Origin: Lachnospiraceae bacterium
GTDB taxonomy: Bacteria > Bacillota > Clostridia > Lachnospirales > Lachnospiraceae
Direction of reading: 5' to 3'
Length of the DNA stretch: 11,983 bases
Assembly (NCBI GenBank): GCA_003446735.1
Contig: DMCJ01000091.1
Coordinates: 485 to 12,467, forward strand
Position numbers and translations under genes: made by a program. Positions 7,386 to 11,983 of the stretch are shown piece by piece (position 1 is the first letter of the stretch; each line of letters opens with the position of its first letter). Under the pieces are notes generated by a model. It saw only the letters and a program-made list of their open reading frames with translations. It did no database searches and was not told where the DNA came from.

Positions 7386-8590
7386 AAAAATCATTACACA
7401 CACCTGAAGGAGTAAGGGATACATACGGAAAGGAATGCATAGCAAAGCAGGTGGTCCTTAACACTTTAAAGGACACATTTTCCTCATTCGGATATGAAGA
7501 GATCGAGACGCCGGGCTTTGAGTTCTATGATGTTTATGAAAATACCGGAACCAATCCCGGGAAGGAATTATACAGATTCTTTGACAGGGAAGGAAATACT
7601 TTGGCTCTGCGTCCCGACTTTACGCCTTCTGTCATGAGATGTGCGGCAAGCCATTTCTCCGATGAGAGCGAGCCGGTAAGGCTTACATACAGCGGGAAGG
7701 CATATCTTAATGTTTCTTCTCTTACAGGTAAATTACATGAATTAAATGAGACGGGATGCGAACTTATAGGAGATGATTCAGCTTATGCGGATGCCGAGAT
7801 AATCCATCTTTGCGTCAGCAATCTTAAGGCCTGCGGACTTGAGGAATTCCAGATCAGCATCGGAAATATCGGATTTTTTAAGGGAATGTGCGAAAAAGCC
7901 GGACTTAATGAAGAGACCGAGCTTGCGCTCAGAGATTTTATATCCGGAAAGAATCATTTCGGTGCCGAGGGATTACTTAAAGAATCAAATGTCGAAGAAG
8001 CATTTACAAGAGATTTCCTAAGAGTTACGGATCTTTTCGGAAATGAGGACGTGCTTGATGAGAGCCTTTCTTTAGCTGAAAATGAAAAGAGTAGGAAAGC
8101 CATATTAAGGCTTAAGGAAGTATATGAGATATTAAAGACATACGGAGACGATAAATACATATCCTTTGATATGGGCCTTCTTTCACGCTATAATTACTAT
8201 ACGGGGATCATATTTAAAGCCTATACCTACGGCGTCGGAGACTGCGTAGCTACCGGAGGAAGATATGATAATCTCTTATCTTCATTCGGATTTGACAAGC
8301 CTTCGATCGGATTTGTGATCTTTGCCGACGAACTTATGAATGCTCTTTCTCTTAAAGGGAAGCTCCCCGTAAAAGAAGCCGATACGGTATTTTTGTTATA
8401 CGATGAAAATGCGGCGGACAAGGCCATAAGATATGCAAATGAATTAAGGAGCCTTAAAAACAAATGCATGCTCATCTTAAAGGAAGATCATAAGGATAAG
8501 GATCATTATATTGCTTATGCCAGGAAGAAAAATGCCTTGGAGCTTTCATATATGACCGAAAAGGAAAGGAATGTACTTTACAGGAAATAG
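7382..8590 (+). CDS. hisZ: ATP phosphoribosyltransferase regulatory subunit HisZ
   Basis: HisZ is a catalytically dead paralogue of histidyl-tRNA synthetase that assembles with short-form HisG to make the active, histidine-inhibited first enzyme of histidine synthesis. The protein has 402 residues. TPEGVRDTYG (7-16) and LALRPDFTPSVMR (74-86) are HisRS-like, as is NETGCELIG (122-130). The region equivalent to the synthetase RGLDYYTG motif reads SRYNYYTG (268-275), so the catalytic Arg and Asp positions are Ser268 and Asn271. This, and the immediately following short hisG, distinguish it from HisS. GGRYDNLL (292-299) is retained. The C-terminal region (about 330-402) is a reduced anticodon-domain-like tail. 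AAGGAAA at 7371-7377 is the ribosome binding site and the start overlaps the recU stop by four bases. Confidence 0.95.
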   Translation: MKKSLHTPEGVRDTYGKECIAKQVVLNTLKDTFSSFGYEEIETPGFEFYDVYENTGTNPGKELYRFFDREGNTLALRPDFTPSVMRCAASHFSDESEPVRLTYSGKAYLNVSSLTGKLHELNETGCELIGDDSAYADAEIIHLCVSNLKACGLEEFQISIGNIGFFKGMCEKAGLNEETELALRDFISGKNHFGAEGLLKESNVEEAFTRDFLRVTDLFGNEDVLDESLSLAENEKSRKAILRLKEVYEILKTYGDDKYISFDMGLLSRYNYYTGIIFKAYTYGVGDCVATGGRYDNLLSSFGFDKPSIGFVIFADELMNALSLKGKLPVKEADTVFLLYDENAADKAIRYANELRSLKNKCMLILKEDHKDKDHYIAYARKKNALELSYMTEKERNVLYRK

Positions 8591-8592
8591 TT

Positions 8593-9246
8593 ATGGAAAA
8601 CAATAACGAAGAAAGATATATAACATTTGCACTTTGCAAGGGCAGGCTTGCCGACAGGACGATGAAACTCTTAGAACAGATCGGAGTATCACTTGAAGAG
8701 ATCCATGATAAGAATACCAGAAAGCTCATTTTTGTGGACGAGGTAAACAAATTCAGGTTCTTCCTTGCAAAAGGCCCCGATGTGCCCACTTATGTGGAAT
8801 ACGGAGCTGCCGATATAGGAGTGGTCGGAAAGGATATCCTTCTTGAGGAAGACAGAAGAGCTTATGAAGTCTTGGATCTTGGCTTTGGAAAATGCAGGAT
8901 GTGCGTATGCGGCCCCGAGGAGAAAAGGATACTTCTTGAAAACAAGGAAAGGATAAGAGTTGCAAGCAAATATCCCAAGATCGCCAAGGACTATTTCTAC
9001 GACAAAAAGCACCAGACCGTTGATATAATCAAATTAAACGGATCCGTTGAATTAGGACCTATGGTCGGGCTTTCGGATGTGATCGTAGATATCGTTGAGA
9101 CGGGTTCAACATTAAAGGAAAACGGACTTACCATATTAGAAGAGATATGCCCCTTATCCGCCAGGATGATCGTAAATCAGGTTTCCATGAAAATGGAAAG
9201 TGAGAGGATCAGGGAGCTTATAGCTAAGATCAGAGTAAAATTATGA
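8593..9246 (+). CDS. hisG: ATP phosphoribosyltransferase, short-form HisG
   Basis: HisG condenses ATP with PRPP to phosphoribosyl-ATP, the committed step of histidine synthesis. With 217 residues it is the short form, which lacks the C-terminal ACT-like regulatory domain and needs HisZ, the gene just upstream. ALCKGRLAD (13-21) and ADIGVVGKD (73-81) are conserved substrate-binding segments. DLGFGKCRMCVCG (95-107) and the PRPP-binding loop DIVETGSTLKENGL (166-179) are clear. LSDVIVD precedes the loop as expected. The ribosome binding site AGGAA (8582-8586) lies within the end of hisZ and the gap is two bases, so hisZ and hisG are almost certainly co-translated for stoichiometric complex assembly. 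Nothing is missing or odd in the catalytic core. Confidence 0.97.
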   Translation: MENNNEERYITFALCKGRLADRTMKLLEQIGVSLEEIHDKNTRKLIFVDEVNKFRFFLAKGPDVPTYVEYGAADIGVVGKDILLEEDRRAYEVLDLGFGKCRMCVCGPEEKRILLENKERIRVASKYPKIAKDYFYDKKHQTVDIIKLNGSVELGPMVGLSDVIVDIVETGSTLKENGLTILEEICPLSARMIVNQVSMKMESERIRELIAKIRVKL

Positions 9247-9251
9247 TTTTG

Positions 9252-9257
9252 AGGTGA
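9252..9257 (+). promoter_or_regulatory. Shine-Dalgarno site that fixes the hisB start
   Basis: AGGTGA ends five bases before the ATG at 9263. The possible in-frame GTG start at 9254 lies inside this site and would have no ribosome binding site of its own, so ATG 9263 is the start. Confidence 0.8.
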
Positions 9258-9262
9258 GAAAA

Positions 9263-9847
9263 ATGAGAGATTCTTCCATTGAAAGAAAAACAAAGGAAAC
9301 CGATATAAAGCTTTCCCTTTCCCTTGACGGAAAAGGCGATAGCGATATAGATACAGGGATCGGATTTTTTGATCATGTATTATCATCGTTTGCAAAACAC
9401 GGCTTTTTCGATCTTTCGCTTAAGGCCGTTGGCGATCTTGAAGTTGACGGACATCATACGGTTGAAGACTGCGGTATCGTTTTGGGATCGGCCATAAAAG
9501 AAGCAGTAGGTGATAAGAAGGGTATTAACCGTTTCGGATATTTCATCCTTCCGATGGATGATGCACTCGTGCTTTGTGCCGTAGATCTTTGCGGAAGACC
9601 TTATTTTGTGATGGACGGTGAATTTACCGGACCTTTTGTCGGAGATCTGGATACTCAGCTTATAAAGGAGTTCTTTTATTCGGTATCCTATGCTGCCGAT
9701 ATGAATCTTCATTTAAGGATAATCTCGGGTGAAAATGATCACCATGTTATAGAAGCGATGTTCAAGGCGTTCGGAAAAGCCCTTGATATGGCTGTTAAAT
9801 ATGATGAAAGACAGACGGGCATACCCAGTACAAAGGGCAGTCTGTAA
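9263..9847 (+). CDS. hisB: Imidazoleglycerol-phosphate dehydratase HisB
   Basis: HisB dehydrates imidazole glycerol phosphate to imidazole acetol phosphate. This is the monofunctional dehydratase (194 residues), without the histidinol-phosphate phosphatase domain of E. coli HisB. The fold is two repeated halves, each giving metal ligands. First half: TGIGFFDHVL (31-40, His38) and DGHHTVEDCG (62-71, His64, His65, Glu68). Second half: NLHLRIISGENDHHVIEA (148-165, His160, His161, Glu164). The C-terminal GIPSTKG is typical. The start is taken at ATG 9263 because an AGGTGA site precedes it at correct spacing. In many his operons hisD lies between hisG and hisB; here the two are separated by only 16 bases. 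Confidence 0.97.
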   Translation: MRDSSIERKTKETDIKLSLSLDGKGDSDIDTGIGFFDHVLSSFAKHGFFDLSLKAVGDLEVDGHHTVEDCGIVLGSAIKEAVGDKKGINRFGYFILPMDDALVLCAVDLCGRPYFVMDGEFTGPFVGDLDTQLIKEFFYSVSYAADMNLHLRIISGENDHHVIEAMFKAFGKALDMAVKYDERQTGIPSTKGSL

Positions 9848-9852
9848 GGAGG
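9846..9852 (+). promoter_or_regulatory. Strong Shine-Dalgarno site for hisIE, favouring the second ATG
   Basis: AAGGAGG overlaps the hisB stop codon. It is three bases from the ATG at 9856 and six from the ATG at 9859. The six-base spacing is the better one, so the second ATG is the likelier start; the difference is a single methionine. Confidence 0.75.
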
Positions 9853-9858
9853 AATATG

Positions 9859-11145
9859 ATGGTTAAGCAGTTTATTGCGAGCATATATTTAAAGGATGGG
9901 AAGGCTGTAAAGAGTTTAAGCGACGATACGGTTGTTTCACAGGATGTTTTAGATCTTGCTTCTTCCTATGCTTTAAACGAAGCTGATGCGATAATGGTAT
10001 TTGATCTTTCCGATTCCGATGAAAGTCATGAACAGGCTATCGGAGTGATAACTTCACTTTGCGATAATGTCGGCATACCGGTCTACGGATGCGGAAACAT
10101 AAGGCGTATGGAGGATGTTAAAAAGCTCCTTTATGCCGGCTGTAAGATGGGAATACTCAATCTATCCAAGGATTCTTCGTTTGAGATATTAAAGGAAGTC
10201 TCCGAGAAATTCGGAAAGGAAAAGATTGGCGCGACATTTATCGAAAAAGAAGAGGTCCTTGGTAACAAGTCCATATTAAAAGAATATGTCGGAACGCTGT
10301 TTTCAATTAAGGAACAGTGCCTTAAAGAAACAGCATCGGAGAGCGATATACCGATCGTTGCCGTTCTTCCCGAGATATCACTTGATAAGATGCTCACGAT
10401 CTTAGAGCATCCCAATGTATGCGGAATGGCAGGAGAGATCATAAACAAAAACATTAAGGAGATCGCTTCGGTCAAGAAGATCGCTTCCGAAAGAGGCGTA
10501 GAGGTCTGCGTGTATGATCCTCCGATGGATTTTGAACAGTTCAAGGTTTCCGATGACGGACTTATCCCCGTTGTAGTTCAGGACTATGTAAATGATGAAG
10601 TCCTCATGGTCGCTTATATGAATAAAGAGGCATATGAAAAGACCTGCCGAACAAAGAGGATGACCTATTATTCAAGAAGCCGCAAGGAACTCTGGGTCAA
10701 AGGCGAGACCAGCGGTCATTTCCAGTATTTAAAGGGACTTGCCGTTGACTGCGATAAGGATACGCTCCTTGCAAAGGTTAAACAGGTCGGAGCCGCTTGT
10801 CATACCGGCAACAGGAGCTGTTTTTACACCAATCTTATCGAAAATGATGTGGTTCCCGTAAAGGAGAATCCGGCCACCGTTTTTGAGGGAGTCATGGATG
10901 TCATCAAGGACAGAAAGGCTCATCCGAAGGAGGGATCATATACCAATTATCTTTTCGATAAGGGTATAGATAAGATCTTAAAGAAGGTCGGAGAGGAAGC
11001 TACCGAGATCGTTATCGCGGCTAAAAATCCCGATAAAAATGAGATCAAATACGAGATATCCGACTTTTTATATCATGTCATGGTACTTATGGCCTTAAAG
11101 GGCGTTACATGGGATGATATAACCGAAGAACTTGCAAAACGCTGA
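9859..11145 (+). CDS. hisIE: HisIE with an N-terminal degenerate HisF-like domain (PRA-CH / PRA-PH)
   Basis: The C-terminal half is bifunctional HisIE: it hydrolyses phosphoribosyl-ATP to phosphoribosyl-AMP and then opens the adenine ring. Numbering is from ATG 9859 (428 residues). The HisI cyclohydrolase domain spans about 228-328, with VDCDKDTLL (Asp297, Cys298, Asp299) and ACHTGNRSCF (Cys314, Cys321) forming the metal site. The HisE pyrophosphohydrolase domain spans about 341-424, with KVGEEATE (Glu379, Glu380, Glu383) and EISDFLYH (Glu399, Asp402). Usual HisIE is about 200 residues. The extra N-terminal 220 residues read as HisF: FIASIYLKDGKAVKS matches IIACLDVKDGRVVKG, GNIRRMEDVKKLLYAG matches the strand-3/helix-3 region, and the last helix also matches. 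The HisF catalytic aspartates 11 and 130 correspond to Tyr10 and Ile128, the second phosphate loop SGGAG reads VLPEI (169-173), and about 30 residues around strand 6 are absent. The extension is probably non-catalytic. Confidence 0.93.
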   Translation: MVKQFIASIYLKDGKAVKSLSDDTVVSQDVLDLASSYALNEADAIMVFDLSDSDESHEQAIGVITSLCDNVGIPVYGCGNIRRMEDVKKLLYAGCKMGILNLSKDSSFEILKEVSEKFGKEKIGATFIEKEEVLGNKSILKEYVGTLFSIKEQCLKETASESDIPIVAVLPEISLDKMLTILEHPNVCGMAGEIINKNIKEIASVKKIASERGVEVCVYDPPMDFEQFKVSDDGLIPVVVQDYVNDEVLMVAYMNKEAYEKTCRTKRMTYYSRSRKELWVKGETSGHFQYLKGLAVDCDKDTLLAKVKQVGAACHTGNRSCFYTNLIENDVVPVKENPATVFEGVMDVIKDRKAHPKEGSYTNYLFDKGIDKILKKVGEEATEIVIAAKNPDKNEIKYEISDFLYHVMVLMALKGVTWDDITEELAKR

Positions 11146-11156
11146 TATGATATGAG

Positions 11157-11983
11157 ATGGATTTGAAGAAATTTGCGCTAAAAGATGAAATTCTCTTAAA
11201 TATAGAAAAGCCGGCGCGTTATATCGGCGGTGAGATCAACGAGATCATTAAAGAAAAGGAGCATATGGCTGTCAGGTTCGCCATATGCTTTCCTGATGTA
11301 TATGAGATAGGAATGTCGCACCTTGGCATCCAGATCATCTATGATATGTTAAACAAATTCGAGGATGTCTGGTGTGAAAGGGTTTATTCGCCCTGGCCGG
11401 ATCTTCATAAGATCATGAAGAGTGAAAATATCCCGCTCTTTGCACTTGAGTCACAGGATCCGATACGGGATTTTGATTTTCTGGGCCTTACTCTCCAATA
11501 TGAGATGTGCTATACGAATATACTCCAGGTCCTTGATCTTGCGGATATCCCGCTAAGGGCATCTGACAGGACGGATGAGGATCCGATCGTAATAGGCGGC
11601 GGCCCATGTACATATAATCCCGAACCTATCGCTGATTTCTTTGATCTTTTTTATATAGGCGAAGGCGAGACAAGATACCGTGAGCTTATGGATCTGTATG
11701 AAAGATACAGATATGAGACCTCCGATGATGGCCTGGTTGATTTAAACAGAAAAAAGTCATCCTGGGACAGAAAGGGATTTATTTTAGAAGCGGGTAAGCT
11801 TCCCGGTATATATGCGCCTTTACTATATGATGTAAGTTATAATGCGGACGGTACATTTGATAAGATGATACCCTTATATGAAGGTGTACCAAAGAGAGTA
11901 AGAAAAGAGCTCGTTACCGATCTTGATAACACATATTATCCCGAAAAGCCGCTTGTTCCTTATATAAGAGTCACGCAGGACCG
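11157..11983 (+). CDS. B12-binding-type radical SAM protein, 5' portion (3'-truncated)
   Basis: The frame is open from the ATG at 11157 to the window end, giving 275 residues of an unfinished protein. It starts MDLKKFALKDEILLNIEKPARYIGGE and continues with VRFAICFPDVYEIGMSHLGIQ, ALESQDPIRDFDFLGLTLQYE, IGGGPCTYNPEPIADFFD and FYIGEGE. These are hallmarks of the large radical SAM proteins with an N-terminal cobalamin-binding-like domain, which I associate with the TIGR03960 family; members often stand beside a second, smaller radical SAM-linked protein and ribonuclease G or rplU genes. The window stops at PYIRVTQD, just before the place where the RGCxxGCxFC cluster-binding motif should appear, so the iron-sulfur site cannot be confirmed. 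The reaction catalysed is not established to my knowledge. No good Shine-Dalgarno precedes the start, which is 11 bases after hisIE. Confidence 0.88.
   Translation, partial: MDLKKFALKDEILLNIEKPARYIGGEINEIIKEKEHMAVRFAICFPDVYEIGMSHLGIQIIYDMLNKFEDVWCERVYSPWPDLHKIMKSENIPLFALESQDPIRDFDFLGLTLQYEMCYTNILQVLDLADIPLRASDRTDEDPIVIGGGPCTYNPEPIADFFDLFYIGEGETRYRELMDLYERYRYETSDDGLVDLNRKKSSWDRKGFILEAGKLPGIYAPLLYDVSYNADGTFDKMIPLYEGVPKRVRKELVTDLDNTYYPEKPLVPYIRVTQD

Noticed and set aside
7382..8590. Histidyl-tRNA synthetase (hisS)
   Set aside because: The synthetase RGLDYY motif is replaced by SRYNYY and a short-form hisG follows directly, both pointing to HisZ.
9254..9262. GTG start for hisB
   Set aside because: The GTG is part of the AGGTGA Shine-Dalgarno site serving the ATG at 9263.
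10131..10544. 137-codon - strand frame opposite the HisF-like part of hisIE
   Set aside because: The + strand translation aligns with HisF in continuous frame into HisIE, so the antisense frame is a by-product of codon usage.
11152..11166. ATG at 11152 as start of the last gene
   Set aside because: It reads Met-Arg-Trp-Ile and then stops; the true frame starts at 11157.
1..11983. CRISPR array, insertion sequence, tRNA, riboswitch, T-box or defence island
   Set aside because: No spaced direct repeats, transposase motifs or inverted ends are visible, and there is no non-coding stretch longer than 16 bases in which an RNA gene or leader could lie.

Overview
The window looks like chromosomal core DNA from a low-to-moderate GC Bacillota, most likely a Lachnospiraceae-type clostridium. 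Supporting signs are a RecU-type Holliday junction resolvase, the HisZ plus short-form HisG pair, a coiled-coil protein directly after coaD, and purine-rich Shine-Dalgarno sites. The taxonomic placement is inferred from protein style and gene content, not from an alignment.

Thirteen genes lie on the + strand and none is credible on the - strand. No intergenic gap exceeds 16 bases and several genes overlap. I see no room for a conventional promoter or intrinsic terminator between genes, so the whole stretch may be read as one or a few long polycistronic units.

Layout: (1) bases 1-2030, a 5'-truncated type IIA topoisomerase A subunit, more ParC-like than GyrA-like. (2) 2032-3095, rsmD (16S rRNA m2G966 methyltransferase) and coaD (coenzyme A synthesis). 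(3) 3108-3725, an alanine- and acid-rich coiled-coil protein of unknown function. (4) 3735-6845, an RsuA-family pseudouridine synthase, a short-chain dehydrogenase, an unknown two-helix membrane protein and an RluA-family pseudouridine synthase. (5) 6846-7385, recU. (6) 7382-11145, the partial histidine cluster hisZ-hisG-hisB-hisIE. (7) 11157 to the end, the 5' part of a B12-binding-type radical SAM protein, cut before its expected cysteine motif.

The genes fall into three themes: DNA topology and recombination (topoisomerase, RecU), ribosomal RNA modification (RsmD and two pseudouridine synthases), and biosynthesis (CoaD, four His proteins). The His proteins cover step 1 (HisZ and HisG), steps 2 and 3 (HisIE) and the IGP dehydratase step (HisB). 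hisD, hisC, hisH, hisA and hisF are not in the window.

The most interesting object is the HisIE protein. Ahead of normal HisI and HisE domains it carries about 220 extra residues that read as a decayed HisF barrel: both HisF catalytic aspartates appear replaced and one phosphate-binding glycine loop is gone. I found no CRISPR array, mobile element, tRNA, rRNA, defence locus or other clearly new multi-gene system.
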